64,000 nucleotides of DNA, taken from Leptolyngbya sp. SIO1E4. GTDB taxonomy: Bacteria; Cyanobacteriota; Cyanobacteriia; Phormidesmidales; Phormidesmidaceae. The DNA is taken from NCBI GenBank assembly GCA_010672825.2, contig JAAHFU020000002.1:1066001-1130000 (forward strand), given 5' to 3'. Position 1 is the first letter of the stretch, and each line of letters begins with the position of its first letter. Below are positions 28,172 through 37,671 of this stretch, piece after piece. The position numbers and the translations under genes were made by a program. Below the pieces are notes generated by a model that searched no databases, was not told the DNA's origin, and was given only the letters and a program-made list of their open reading frames with translations.

Positions 28172-28576
28172 TTAACCCGAGGCTGTCTCCGGCTCACGCT
28201 GCTGCTGGAGGAAGCGCTGTAACCTCCACAAATTCAGGCTTTGAGCTAAGTTAAGCGGCAATCCTGAAATGCCTTCTAGACGGGATTGTACCCACCCGTC
28301 TCCCCAGCACCATTCGTGAAAGCCATCCACGCCTTCCCAGACGACGATTCGCATACTTTGGGGTGAGAGCGCGGTCACTTCATGGTGGATCTTGATTGGC
28401 CCCAGATAGCTAATAAAAGTGGTACCCACCTCTAAGATATCTGGGAGCCCTTCAGAGAATGTCTGGGGCCATAGCCACTGCTTAAACTGACGAGGCTGCA
28501 GCAAGCTATCACGAATGACCGCTGTTGTCGCCTCTATCTCAACTCGCAGGGTTGTTTGCTGAAAAGTGCCAAACAT
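28172..28576 (-). CDS. SRPBCC-like (START-fold) small protein
   Basis: A 134-aa soluble protein beginning MFGTFQQTTLRVEIEATTAV. It has the alternating strand pattern of the Bet v1/START fold: an N-terminal strand, two short helices (AVIRDSLLQPRQFKQWLWP), then antiparallel strands (VGTTFISYLG, IKIHHEVTAL, MRIVVWEGVDG). A long C-terminal helix follows (LAQSLNLWRLQRFLQQQ). This architecture is used for binding hydrophobic ligands. No ligand or pathway can be assigned. It is convergent with hisD and downstream of opcA. Confidence 0.65.
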   Translation of the reverse strand: MFGTFQQTTLRVEIEATTAVIRDSLLQPRQFKQWLWPQTFSEGLPDILEVGTTFISYLGPIKIHHEVTALSPQSMRIVVWEGVDGFHEWCWGDGWVQSRLEGISGLPLNLAQSLNLWRLQRFLQQQREPETASG

Positions 28577-28759
28577 GCAGCTCCAGAGTTAAATATGGCT
28601 TTATTGTGAAGCAAGTTTGGCGAACCGAAAACCCAGATAAGTCTTCAAGGGCCCCCCGATGCAGGGGATTTGCCTTTGCAGCTGACCCGAGAACGATTCA
28701 CTGTATTGCTTGTTCGGGCAAAACTCAAGGGTCAGGTCAGAGTTGCGTTGCCCCTAGGT

Positions 28760-30091
28760 TCATGGGCAGAGGCGGAGGATTTGGTCAGCCATGGCTAAGC
28801 TTTCTTGATAGAGGATATCTTCACCCCAGCGCTGAAGTTGCTGCCCCAAAATGAGGTCGGCTCTCTGGTCAGAAATCGCGCTAACCTCTTCTACACGGCA
28901 GGATTGGGCACCCCCTCCAGCCTCCATCCGCATACAGCCTGTTGTTTCAGAACAGAGAATTGTGCAGCAGTCTGCATCTTGATTGCTGGAAGCTAGGCGA
29001 ATACCCACCAGATCACCAATGACTTCTCCGACATCTGCAACCGGAATTGCGGCCAGTTCTGCTTCAATCTCTTTACCGCGATCGCCTTCAAAATAGATTT
29101 TGCGGATGTCATAATCCCCCCCTTCATCGGCATAGCGCTTAGGTGTCCAGCCCAGGCGGCTAGCAAACCAGCCCAGGAACAGCAGCGCCTGAGCGGCATT
29201 ACCGGGTTCATGATCGATACTGATGTGATCAATCTCAATCAGGGCGTCGCGTCGCTCAGGGGGGTCGAAGGCTTCTGCCGTTAGCTCTTGCCAGGGGAAG
29301 AGGCGGTGCCAGTTGAGGTCTGCGATATATTTGCCAGATTCAGTAATCTCCTGAATCTTATTCAGTTCCGATTCCACTTCACTGAAGTAGCTAGAATCCA
29401 CAATCAAGCAGTTGCTGGTTTCAGCTAACTGACGAAAGAGGCTCTGCTCAGGGTTCGGTGTTGCTTTCCACCAAACAAACTTAGGGAGATCGCCAATCAG
29501 CAAGGAGGAAACCATGCCTGCTACTCGTTCGAGGGCAGTCTTGGTTCCCCGCAGGGCGATATATTCACAGCAAATGAGGTTGCTGGCGTTCCGCTTTTGA
29601 ACTGGGCAGTAGGCTGATACTTGTGCAGTGACCCCCTCATCCTCATCCAGGGTAGGACAGAGGGTGATGACCCGGCAGGGATTGTAGGCAGAGATCGCTT
29701 CACTCAAGGTAAATCCGCGTAAATCTGGATTAGAGATGACTTTTTGTTGCTCAGGAAGCTTGGCATATTCTGCCCGTAGGCGAGCCAGGGTGTGTTCTCC
29801 CACCCGACCGGTAACCCGCAACCCATAAGCCATTTGGGCTTGCCTCACTGCTTCCCGGGTCTGAGCCCCATGGATGCCATCGATCGCGCCTTTATAGAAA
29901 GCCAGGGCAGCGAGTAACTGTTGAAACTCTTCGGGTTCATAAACCACGATACTAAAAGTGGTTGCCCGAGTCGCAACTGGAGCAGTGGTGCCAGAATCTT
30001 GACTACGCCAAATATTCCGGAGTTCACTTTCGATCTCCTCAACGGAAATATCTTTGGGTTTTTGCAGCGCAACAACAGGGGTGGTGATCAT
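28760..30091 (-). CDS. opcA: Glucose-6-phosphate dehydrogenase assembly/activator protein OpcA
   Basis: A 443-aa protein required for activation of the cyanobacterial Zwf enzyme. The N-terminus has a peptidoglycan-binding-like segment (AALAFYKGAIDGIHGAQTRE, GLRVTGRVGEHTLARL, about residues 60-105). The rest matches OpcA: DLRGFTLSEAISAYNPCRVI near 150, FVWWKATPNPEQSLFRQLAE, and NLVGIRLASSN-type sequence near 355. It lies 107 bp downstream of zwf on the same strand, the standard cyanobacterial order. Redox control via OpcA cysteines is known for the family; Cys residues are seen at YNPCRVITLCPTL, but which are functional is not determined here. Confidence 0.95.
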   Translation of the reverse strand: MITTPVVALQKPKDISVEEIESELRNIWRSQDSGTTAPVATRATTFSIVVYEPEEFQQLLAALAFYKGAIDGIHGAQTREAVRQAQMAYGLRVTGRVGEHTLARLRAEYAKLPEQQKVISNPDLRGFTLSEAISAYNPCRVITLCPTLDEDEGVTAQVSAYCPVQKRNASNLICCEYIALRGTKTALERVAGMVSSLLIGDLPKFVWWKATPNPEQSLFRQLAETSNCLIVDSSYFSEVESELNKIQEITESGKYIADLNWHRLFPWQELTAEAFDPPERRDALIEIDHISIDHEPGNAAQALLFLGWFASRLGWTPKRYADEGGDYDIRKIYFEGDRGKEIEAELAAIPVADVGEVIGDLVGIRLASSNQDADCCTILCSETTGCMRMEAGGGAQSCRVEEVSAISDQRADLILGQQLQRWGEDILYQESLAMADQILRLCP

Positions 30092-30198
30092 GATGGCTGT
30101 GGATGATGAGGGATGATGAGGACAGGATCGGGCAAATTTTTTGAGTCGCCTACATGCTATCTAAAATTCACTCAGGCTCTGGGGAGCTAAAGATGAGG

Positions 30199-31728
30199 TT
30201 AAAGTCTGCGCCAGCGTCGGCGATCGCAGTTCAGTAAAAGTTCTGCTTCTACAGGCCCCCAGGTACCTGCCTCATACATTGGAATAGCATTGGGATCGGT
30301 GGGGACATCCCAGACTTCTAACAACGGCGTCAGTAGTCGCCAGGATGCCTCAACTTCGTCTCCCCGAGTAAATAAGGTTTGGTCGCCCAGCATGCAATCG
30401 ACCAGTAGACGGCCATAGGCTTCGGTACTCGGTTTGCCAAAAGCGGCATCGTAGCGAAAGTCCATATTGACGGATCGGGTGCGCAAAGAATTTCCGGGCG
30501 TTTTCACCTCAAAACGCATGGCGATACCCTCATCCGGCTGAATTCGTAGGGCCAAGACGTTATGGTTAAGCTGCTTAGCCGCCGACTGAAACATGATGTA
30601 CGGCACTTCCTTGAAATGGATGGAAATTTCCGACACCTTTTTAGGCATTCGCTTCCCGGTGCGCATGTAAAAGGGCACACCTTTCCAGCGCCAGTTATCA
30701 ATGGTGAGTTTGAGTGCCGCATAGGTATGGGTGGTTGAAGTTTCACTAGCCCCATTCTCATCGCGATACCCTGGGACTGCTTGCCCCTTCATCCACCCTG
30801 GTGCATACTGGCCCCGCACCGCACATTGGGAGAGATCCTGTAAATCCGCCAGGTGTGTGGCTTGTAACACCTTGACTTTTTCGCTGCGAATGCTGTCGGC
30901 ATCCAGAGAGTTGGGCGGTTCCATTGCGGTCAGGCAAAAAAGCTGCATCAGGTGGTTTTGCACCATATCCCGCAGAGCACCTGAGGTTTCGTAGTAGCCT
31001 GCACGCCCTTCTAACCCGACCGTTTCAGCAACGGTAATTTGTACATGATCCACAAACTGGCGGTTCCAGAGGGGTTCAAAGATGGCATTGGCGAATCGAA
31101 ACACCATCAGGTTTTGCACCGTCTCCTTGCCGAGGTAATGGTCAATGCGGTAAATCTGCTCTTCGTGGCAAACATCTTGCACGACCCGATTGAGGACTCG
31201 GGCAGAACCAATGTCTTTGCCAAACGGTTTTTCAATGATGAGGCGCTGCTTACTGGGGTCATCCAACATGCCTGCTGCCCCCAACTGTTGGGTGGCCTCC
31301 CCGAAAAATCGAGGTGCGACTGAGAGATAAAAAACTCGGTTGCCCCGGGTTCCTCGCTGTTCATCGAGTTCCGATAAGAAGGCTTTGAGTTTGTGATAGC
31401 TTTCTGGCTGATCAATGTTGCCTGGGCAGTAATAGAGCCCCTGGGCAAAGTTTTGCCAGACCGCTTCATGGCCGATGCCCCCTCCGAATTCCTCAACGCC
31501 TTCTCGTAAATGTTCGCGGAAGAAATCATGGCTCCAGTCTCGTCGAGATACCCCGACAATCGTCAGTTCTGGGGGAAGTCGCCGTTCTCGCTTCATCTGA
31601 TACAGCGCGGGCACTAATTTACGCTGGGTCAGATCACCGGAGGCTCCAAAAATTATCAAGATCTGCGGTTCAGGAATACGATCTTGTTGCAGGCCAACGC
31701 GGAGGGGGTTTTCGAGCAAACTAACCAT
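30199..31728 (-). CDS. zwf: Glucose-6-phosphate 1-dehydrogenase
   Basis: A 509-aa enzyme that oxidises glucose-6-phosphate to 6-phosphogluconolactone, making NADPH in the dark. NADP-binding GASGDL is at residues 28-33 and the active-site block RIDHYLGKE at 194-202. EKPFGKD is also present. Cys187 precedes the active site and another Cys occurs in [11 protein letters not shown] near 443; cyanobacterial Zwf is thioredoxin-regulated, so these are candidate redox residues (inference). The ATG at 31728 ([15 protein letters not shown]) matches homologue starts; the longer ORF from 31854 is not needed. It sits between tal and opcA. Confidence 0.97.
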   Translation of the reverse strand: MVSLLENPLRVGLQQDRIPEPQILIIFGASGDLTQRKLVPALYQMKRERRLPPELTIVGVSRRDWSHDFFREHLREGVEEFGGGIGHEAVWQNFAQGLYYCPGNIDQPESYHKLKAFLSELDEQRGTRGNRVFYLSVAPRFFGEATQQLGAAGMLDDPSKQRLIIEKPFGKDIGSARVLNRVVQDVCHEEQIYRIDHYLGKETVQNLMVFRFANAIFEPLWNRQFVDHVQITVAETVGLEGRAGYYETSGALRDMVQNHLMQLFCLTAMEPPNSLDADSIRSEKVKVLQATHLADLQDLSQCAVRGQYAPGWMKGQAVPGYRDENGASETSTTHTYAALKLTIDNWRWKGVPFYMRTGKRMPKKVSEISIHFKEVPYIMFQSAAKQLNHNVLALRIQPDEGIAMRFEVKTPGNSLRTRSVNMDFRYDAAFGKPSTEAYGRLLVDCMLGDQTLFTRGDEVEASWRLLTPLLEVWDVPTDPNAIPMYEAGTWGPVEAELLLNCDRRRWRRL

Positions 31729-31867
31729 AGTAGGTGTCAGGGTAGTGGGTCGCAGATGTCGGGGTAAAGCGGATAGAGAAGCAAGAGACTTAGGAGATGA
31801 GGGGGCAGAAAATAGAATGAACCGTTTGAGGCTCTCTGTAACCGCCCGACTCATCTCCTAAACGGGG

Positions 31868-33013
31868 CTAGGCAGGCGTAAGCTGCTTTACTTTGGTGAC
31901 CAGGGATGCCATGAGGGCGTCAAAGGGCTGTACAAACTTCTCAATGCCCTCTTCTAACAGTTCGTCCATGACGTGATCTAATTGGATGCCCAGTTCTGGG
32001 AGGGTGGTGATCAATTGTTGAGCGTCTGCCACGTCAGTCTCAATCCGGCTGGCGACATCACAATGATCGGCGCAGGCTTCAATCGTATTGGGGGGGAGTG
32101 TGTTCACCGTGTCGGGCCCAATCAGCTCATCGACATACATGACGTCGCTGTAATCAGGGTTCTTGGTGCTAGTGCTGGCCCATAGGAGTCGCTGCACTCG
32201 TGCACCCTTCTCAGCCAGTGCCTGCCAGCGATCGCTTTGAATAATCTGCTTGTATGCCTGATAAGCAACCTTGGCATTGGCGATCGCCACTTTACCCTTC
32301 GCTGCCTGGAGCTTGGCTTGGTGGGTGGCGTCGTCACTCTCAGCGATGAGGGTATCGAGGTGCCCGTCTATTTTGGTATCAATGCGGCTCAGGAAGAAGC
32401 TGGCGACTGACGCGATGTTGCGAACATCTTGTCCTGCGTTAGCCCGCGCCTCAAGGCCACGGATGTAGGCCCAAGCCGTGTCGATGTAGCTTTGCACCGA
32501 AAATAGCAGGGTGACATTGACGTTGATGCCTTCCCGAATGGCTGCTTCTACAGCGGGCAGCCCCTCTGGGGTGCCGGGGATTTTGATCATCAGGTTAGGC
32601 CGCTGCAGGGTTTGGAAATATCGCCGCGCCTCGCGTAGGGTACTTTCTGTATCCCGTGCCAGGCTAGGGGGTACCTCTAAGCTGACATAGCCATCTACTC
32701 CGCTGCTGGCTCTATAAATGGGCATTAAGATGTCGCAGGCATTGCGAATATCTTCAAAAACCAAAGATTCGTAGATTTCATCGACCGATTTTCCGGCCCG
32801 GGTTCCGGCTTCAATGTCTGCGTCATAGATAGCGTTGCCTGCGATCGCCTTCTCGAAAATGGCAGGGTTAGAGGTAATACCGTGGACATCACGGCTTTCA
32901 ATGAGCTGTTCTAGCGCGCCCGATTGCAGGATGTCACGACCAAGGTTGTCCATCCAAACACTTTGACCGTACTCTTTCAAATGCAGAATTGGATTGTCAG
33001 CAGTCGTCGTCAT
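31868..33013 (-). CDS. tal: Transaldolase
   Basis: A 381-aa TalB/Tal-type enzyme of the non-oxidative pentose phosphate pathway. It transfers a dihydroxyacetone unit between sugar phosphates through a Schiff-base lysine, here Lys144 in PNLMIKIPGTPEG. The conserved N-terminal VWMDNLGRDIL, GITSNPAIFEKAI and the later NVTLLFSVQSY are present. The ATG at 33013 has GGAGA 6 bp upstream; an ATG four codons earlier (33025) is less likely. It lies between fbp and zwf on the same strand. Confidence 0.96.
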   Translation of the reverse strand: MTTTADNPILHLKEYGQSVWMDNLGRDILQSGALEQLIESRDVHGITSNPAIFEKAIAGNAIYDADIEAGTRAGKSVDEIYESLVFEDIRNACDILMPIYRASSGVDGYVSLEVPPSLARDTESTLREARRYFQTLQRPNLMIKIPGTPEGLPAVEAAIREGINVNVTLLFSVQSYIDTAWAYIRGLEARANAGQDVRNIASVASFFLSRIDTKIDGHLDTLIAESDDATHQAKLQAAKGKVAIANAKVAYQAYKQIIQSDRWQALAEKGARVQRLLWASTSTKNPDYSDVMYVDELIGPDTVNTLPPNTIEACADHCDVASRIETDVADAQQLITTLPELGIQLDHVMDELLEEGIEKFVQPFDALMASLVTKVKQLTPA

Positions 33014-33133
33014 AGATTTCTCCACGTAAAGTCATCAATGATGTGGGGGCGAGGTTTTGGGGGCGAGTAGTTATGAGGGCTCAATGATTCGAATTGGGTC
33101 AATAAATACCTGACACCCTGAAACATCTCCAAT

Positions 33134-34195
33134 TCAGGGACGGGGAGCTGCCAAAGACGCTTGTTCTCGAATGCGTTCTTGAATAAATGACTCCACCAGA
33201 GCCACATCTTCAGGGCTGCCAATGACCAGCGGCGTCCGTTCATGGAGTTCTGAGGGGACTACATCCAGCAAGGGTTGCAACCCTGTACTGGCACGCCCTC
33301 CGGCCTGCTCAATCAAAAAGCCCAGCGGTGCCGTTTCGTATAGCAACCGCAATTTACCCTTGGGCTTTTTGACAGTCCCTGGATACAGAAAGACCCCTCC
33401 CTGCATCAAAATACGGTGGAAATCGCCCACCAAAGCTCCGCTATAGCGCAGGGAATAGCCCTCATGGCGATGGACATATCGGATAAAATCGCGAATGGAA
33501 TCATCCCATTGCCAGAAATTGCCCTCATTCACGCTGTAGTTGGGGCCATGCTCTGGTATGCGAATGTTTTCAGCGGCAAGAATAAATTCTCCTAGGCTGG
33601 GATCCAACGTAAAGGCATGAACCCCGCGCCCAATCGAGTAAACCAGCACAGTGGTTGGGCCATAGACGATATACCCTGCGGCCAACTGTTCCCGCCCAGA
33701 CTGCAACAAATCGGAGGCGGCGTGATCCATGTCTTCTGCTGTCTGTCGGCGAATCGCGAAGATAGAGCCAACATTCAGGTTGATATCGACGTTAGAAGAG
33801 CCATCAATGGGGTCATACAAGAGCGTGTAGCGACCAATGGGGCAATTTTCAGGAATGTAGTAGGGTTTCTCCATTTCCTCAGACGCCAGACGGCAGACTA
33901 AGCCACTCTGCTTAAAGACAGAAATGAAGACGTCGTTGGCAAAAACGTCCATTTTTTTGACTTCTTCGCCCTGTACGTTGGTGCGGCCCGTAAAGCCTAA
34001 GGCGTCTTCCACCAGCCCAGCCCGGGACAGGCGACGGGCAATCAGCTTGCCAGCAAGGGCAATACGGCTCATTAACGCACTCAAGTCCTGGGCTTCGGGG
34101 CCAAAACTCTGAAGTTGTTGCAGGACGTGACGAGATAGGGTCGTACAATCACGATCTAGGGTATGTTCTGAAGATGGTTGATACTTTTCAGCCAT
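33134..34195 (-). CDS. fbp: Fructose-1,6-bisphosphatase class I
   Basis: A 353-aa enzyme that dephosphorylates fructose-1,6-bisphosphate. The metal-binding signature DPIDGSSN is at residues 128-135, with an upstream [11 protein letters not shown] block and the substrate region [20 protein letters not shown], then [15 protein letters not shown] lies 6 bp before the ATG. Cyanobacteria usually also carry a separate class II FBPase/SBPase for the Calvin cycle; this class I gene heads the cluster fbp-tal-zwf-opcA, so it probably serves the oxidative pentose phosphate recycle in the dark, which is a known association. Confidence 0.97.
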   Translation of the reverse strand: MAEKYQPSSEHTLDRDCTTLSRHVLQQLQSFGPEAQDLSALMSRIALAGKLIARRLSRAGLVEDALGFTGRTNVQGEEVKKMDVFANDVFISVFKQSGLVCRLASEEMEKPYYIPENCPIGRYTLLYDPIDGSSNVDINLNVGSIFAIRRQTAEDMDHAASDLLQSGREQLAAGYIVYGPTTVLVYSIGRGVHAFTLDPSLGEFILAAENIRIPEHGPNYSVNEGNFWQWDDSIRDFIRYVHRHEGYSLRYSGALVGDFHRILMQGGVFLYPGTVKKPKGKLRLLYETAPLGFLIEQAGGRASTGLQPLLDVVPSELHERTPLVIGSPEDVALVESFIQERIREQASLAAPRP

Positions 34196-34496
34196 TTAAG
34201 TCTCCTGGCTGGGCGGTCATTAGCATGAGTCCGCGCAACTCAAAGGTTCAATGTGTACTCACACCTGCAACCTATGGTAGAAAGCCCACCCAGAAAGCGA
34301 AGAAGTCTTTAGATCAGCTAAAGATTAACTCAATGAAAGGTATTGAAAGATACCCTAACTAAGCGATGAAGCTTATGTTTAGGCGTTTTCAGCGCTGTCA
34401 AAGCAGCCCGATAATTAATGAGGGCCAATAATAACAAGGGCTGCCCCAGCGTTGATGCTAATGAATATGGCTGAGAAGAGGCTGACGCTATTAACG
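34196..34496. other. Intergenic region upstream of fbp
   Basis: 301 bp between the histidine kinase stop and the fbp start, same strand. A small inverted repeat GGTAT...ATACC occurs near 34340-34355. It probably contains the fbp operon promoter, but no clear box pair was seen. Confidence 0.4.
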
Positions 34497-36944
34497 CTAT
34501 TGATGTAAAGGAATAATGACCTGAAACTCGGTGCCATGGCAGGGGTCCGACGTGTAGATTAGGTGCCCCCCGTGTTTTTCAGTCACAATGCGATGGCTAA
34601 TCGAAAGCCCTAAGCCAGTACCCTGGCCGATGGGTTTTGTGGTGAAAAAGGGATCAAATAACCGGGCTCGATTTTCTTCAGGAATCCCTGGGCCGTTATC
34701 ACGAATTCGAACCATGACCTGGTCATTTACGATTTCTGTGAAAATTGCAATGCTGGGGGCTTCTGCCTCATTTGCTCGTTCTCCTGCGGCAATCTGTTGG
34801 TTTAGCGCATCTACAGCATTGCTAATTAAATTCATAAACACTTGATTGAGCTGGCTGGGATAGCATTCCACCAGGGGTAAGTGCCCATATTGTTTGACGA
34901 TCTGAATTTCTGAGCGATGGGGCTTGGCTTTCAAACGATGATGCAAAATCAGGAGCGTACTGTCGATACCCGCATGAATATCAACTGCTTTTTTCTCTGC
35001 TTCATCTAATCGTGAAAAGGTGCGTAGCGATCGCACGATCTGCTGAATACGGTTGCTTCCAACCTGAAGTGACTGCAAGATTTTTTCTGAATCCTGTAAC
35101 AAATATCCCAATTCGATAGTTTCAATCTGCTCGGCGATCTCCGGCACTGGACTCGGATAATGTTGCTGATAAAGCTTTAGCAGCCGCATCAGATCGCTAA
35201 AATACTCCTTCAGGTAATCGATGTTGCCGTGAATAAAGTTGACCGGGTTATTAATCTCATGGGCAATCCCCGCCACCATTTGCCCCAAACTTGACATTTT
35301 CTCAGTTTGTATGAGTTGTGCCTGAGTTTGCTGAAGATTCAGGATGACGGCTTCTAGCTGATCGGCTTTTTCCTGAGCAGCCGTCGCACTTGCTTTTGCC
35401 TGGGCATACAGCTCGGCCTGCTTGATGGCGACTCCGACCTGTCCGGCCAAAGCTTGCAGCAGCTCGATCTCATCCTCTTTCCATTCCCGGGGGCCAGAAC
35501 ATTGATGGGCGATTAATAGCCCCCAGAGCTTATTTTGCACCAGAATCGGGACGATCAGATTAGCCTTTACCTGAAGACTTTTGAGGTAGTCTCGGTGGCA
35601 CTCATCAATTTCTGCCACCTCAATATCGGTGACGGCTCGTATCCGACCTTGACAGTACAGTTCGGCGTACTTCTGTGGAAAGCAGCTGTCCATGCCCATT
35701 TCCCCAAGGATGGGTGACCAGGGTGGATTCGTAGATTCCACAACGATGTGCCCCTGCCAAGCTTCCTCAAAGCGGTATATCAATACCCGATCCGCCTTAA
35801 AGAGTTGGCGCACTTCGTGAACTGTGGTTTCTTGGATAACCTTGAGTTTCAGGGACTGGCGAATTTGGGTAGAGATTTGGTTGAGCAGTTCTTCCTGCTT
35901 TGCCAATTTCCGAAAGGTTTGCTCAGACTGTTTCAGCAAATCTTCAGCAATTTTGCGTTCGGTAATGTCCTCAATGGTGCCCAGTAGACCAATTACGTTG
36001 CCTTCTGCATCATGCAGAGGAAACTTGCTCGTCTCTCGCCAACTTAATTGCCCATCGGCCTGGAGTTGGGATTGCTTGATGCGCAGCATGGGGGTATCGG
36101 TGGCCATCACCCGGCGATCGCATTCTACGTACCAGTCCTTTTGCTCCTGTGTCCAGGGAAGGACATCATCCGTGAGGCCGATAACATTGCTAGGATTACC
36201 AATTCCAGCCATTTCAGCCCAGCGGCGATTGCAGCCTAGGTAGACAGAGTTGAGATCTTTCCAAAAGATGTACTGGGGAATGTTATCCAAGACGAGCTGC
36301 ATAAACTCTGCCGTCTGGCGCAGCGGATCCCCCTGGCGCTGGGCAATATCCTGGGAACCTTCGGGGATGTCTGAACTGGGCTGGGTCGCTGGATCTTGAA
36401 GGGACACCGGCAAATTGGCCAGAGACGCGATTTCTAAACCAGGCATCTCAACCCCAACCAGGGAGTCGGGTTGGGCTGCCAGTTGGCTGGCGGCGGCTAG
36501 CCCTGCCTCTTTTAGGAGACGATCTTGTGTCTGAACAGAGGCTTCTCGACTGATGCTCAGGATCTGATCAACCTGTCCTTGCTGATCGATTAAGGGAGTA
36601 TAAGTCGTTTCATACAGCTGCACCCCCGTGGCTGTTGGAAAGCTGTGGATCCGTCGCTGGGCACAACCTTGATGCAAGACGGTTGCGATCGCGTCCTCTA
36701 CCTGTCGCCAATATTTCCGCAATGTCTTGGGTTGCTGGGCCTGCTCGGCCAAGTCTGCCAAGTCAGCATTTGTCTGATTCAGCAAGGCAGCTGCAGGGCA
36801 TTGGAGCGCTTCCGTTAGGGCTGGACTCACAGCCTGATAACGGCGATCGAACCCATAGCAGGCCATTATTTCTAAAGATTGCTCAACCAGTTGCTGTAAT
36901 CCGCCAGAGGCGATAGAGGCAGGAGAGGAGTTGGCGACATTCAT
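34497..36944 (-). CDS. PAS-GAF sensor histidine kinase, candidate DXCF cyanobacteriochrome
   Basis: An 815-aa soluble kinase. Residues ~20-140 look like a degenerate PAS domain. Residues ~207-335 are a PAS domain with a C-terminal TIEDITERKIAEDLL motif. Residues ~355-515 form a GAF domain of the cyanobacterial phytochrome-like type. In it, Asp419-Ser-Cys421-Phe422 and Cys449-His450 are separated by 28 residues, the arrangement of DXCF cyanobacteriochromes, and LWGLLIAHQCSGPREW is the usual C-terminal block. A coiled-coil linker leads to the HisKA domain (MVAGIAHEINNPVNF, phospho-acceptor His562) and an HATPase domain with N-box (NLISNAVDAL), DNGPGIP and GQGTGLGL. Binding of a bilin is inference; redox or ligand sensing is an alternative. 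No response regulator is adjacent. Confidence 0.93.
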   Translation of the reverse strand: MNVANSSPASIASGGLQQLVEQSLEIMACYGFDRRYQAVSPALTEALQCPAAALLNQTNADLADLAEQAQQPKTLRKYWRQVEDAIATVLHQGCAQRRIHSFPTATGVQLYETTYTPLIDQQGQVDQILSISREASVQTQDRLLKEAGLAAASQLAAQPDSLVGVEMPGLEIASLANLPVSLQDPATQPSSDIPEGSQDIAQRQGDPLRQTAEFMQLVLDNIPQYIFWKDLNSVYLGCNRRWAEMAGIGNPSNVIGLTDDVLPWTQEQKDWYVECDRRVMATDTPMLRIKQSQLQADGQLSWRETSKFPLHDAEGNVIGLLGTIEDITERKIAEDLLKQSEQTFRKLAKQEELLNQISTQIRQSLKLKVIQETTVHEVRQLFKADRVLIYRFEEAWQGHIVVESTNPPWSPILGEMGMDSCFPQKYAELYCQGRIRAVTDIEVAEIDECHRDYLKSLQVKANLIVPILVQNKLWGLLIAHQCSGPREWKEDEIELLQALAGQVGVAIKQAELYAQAKASATAAQEKADQLEAVILNLQQTQAQLIQTEKMSSLGQMVAGIAHEINNPVNFIHGNIDYLKEYFSDLMRLLKLYQQHYPSPVPEIAEQIETIELGYLLQDSEKILQSLQVGSNRIQQIVRSLRTFSRLDEAEKKAVDIHAGIDSTLLILHHRLKAKPHRSEIQIVKQYGHLPLVECYPSQLNQVFMNLISNAVDALNQQIAAGERANEAEAPSIAIFTEIVNDQVMVRIRDNGPGIPEENRARLFDPFFTTKPIGQGTGLGLSISHRIVTEKHGGHLIYTSDPCHGTEFQVIIPLHQ

Positions 36945-37671
36945 CTAGGTTTCTGGAGGCTTATCAAGGTCATTGAGTCTTGGCGAAGCCTGCCGACGGC
37001 AAGGCTGCGATGGCTAACGATGTCAGGATAAGGCGCGTAAATCCAGAACTCAGAGGGCTGCGGCTGATACACATCATCAAATGGATGAACCTCAATGCTG
37101 CGTAACCTCCCTTAATCCCACCTTTCTAGGGCGAGGAATCCAGTTTTCTCCCTTTGCAAAGGGGAGTGAGAGGGGGGTACGACCTGCTTTGGGGGAAGGG
37201 ATGGACTTATGTATAAGCCGCTGCTCAGAATTATGAAGGTAACTCATGCCTGGTAGATTCATACGCCAATGTTCCTAAGGGAACATAAAACTGAATCCGT
37301 GAGTTACTCCCTTTAAGGGTTAGTCGTACTCGCTGCCGATTTTTCTTTCAACCAAGCTGCCCAAACTCAGCAGGTTTGGGCCACATCTTATTTGTACGCT
37401 ACATCCCTAGTTTGACGAACGTAGATTTCACTGAGATCTGTGGTTACTGGCGGGAAACTTTGTCCAGGATAGTTCGACAGCTACCATAAATGCTGGCTTA
37501 CAGCGCTTAGTATGGGCGGGGAAACCCCAACCTCAGGCAAATTACGCAATTTGACGTGGGGCTCTGCCCGTCTGTTGTCTGTCAGGGGGTAGGATTGGGG
37601 ATGTTCCTGACAGCTTAAATCGGGGTTTCTCCTCGATTTTCTTGACGTTTTGGTAACCAGGACTTTGCCCT
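36945..37671. other. Long intergenic region upstream of the ABC transporter
   Basis: 727 bp without a credible gene. It contains an imperfect hairpin CTCCCTTTG.CAAAGGGGAG (about 37148-37166) in a degenerate repeat, the nested inverted repeat 37239-37307, a palindrome CCCTT-T-AAGGG just after it, a GGGG-AAA-CCCC hairpin near 37518, and CAAATT-ACGC-AATTTG near 37537-37552. The transporter promoter probably lies here. No clear GTA-N8-TAC NtcA site was found. Confidence 0.5.
37239..37307. repeat. Nested inverted repeat (three stacked stems)
   Basis: GTAACTCA (37239-37246) pairs with TGAGTTAC (37300-37307). GATTCA (37256-37261) pairs with TGAATC (37292-37297). ATGTTCC (37269-37275) pairs with GGAACAT (37280-37286) around a TAAG loop. 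The nesting gives a 69-bp stem-loop with internal loops. Confidence 0.7.

Noticed and set aside
36945-37671. NtcA binding site upstream of the amino acid transporter
   Set aside because: Only GTA-TAC pairs with wrong spacing (3 or 6 bp) occur; the required 8-bp spacing was not found.
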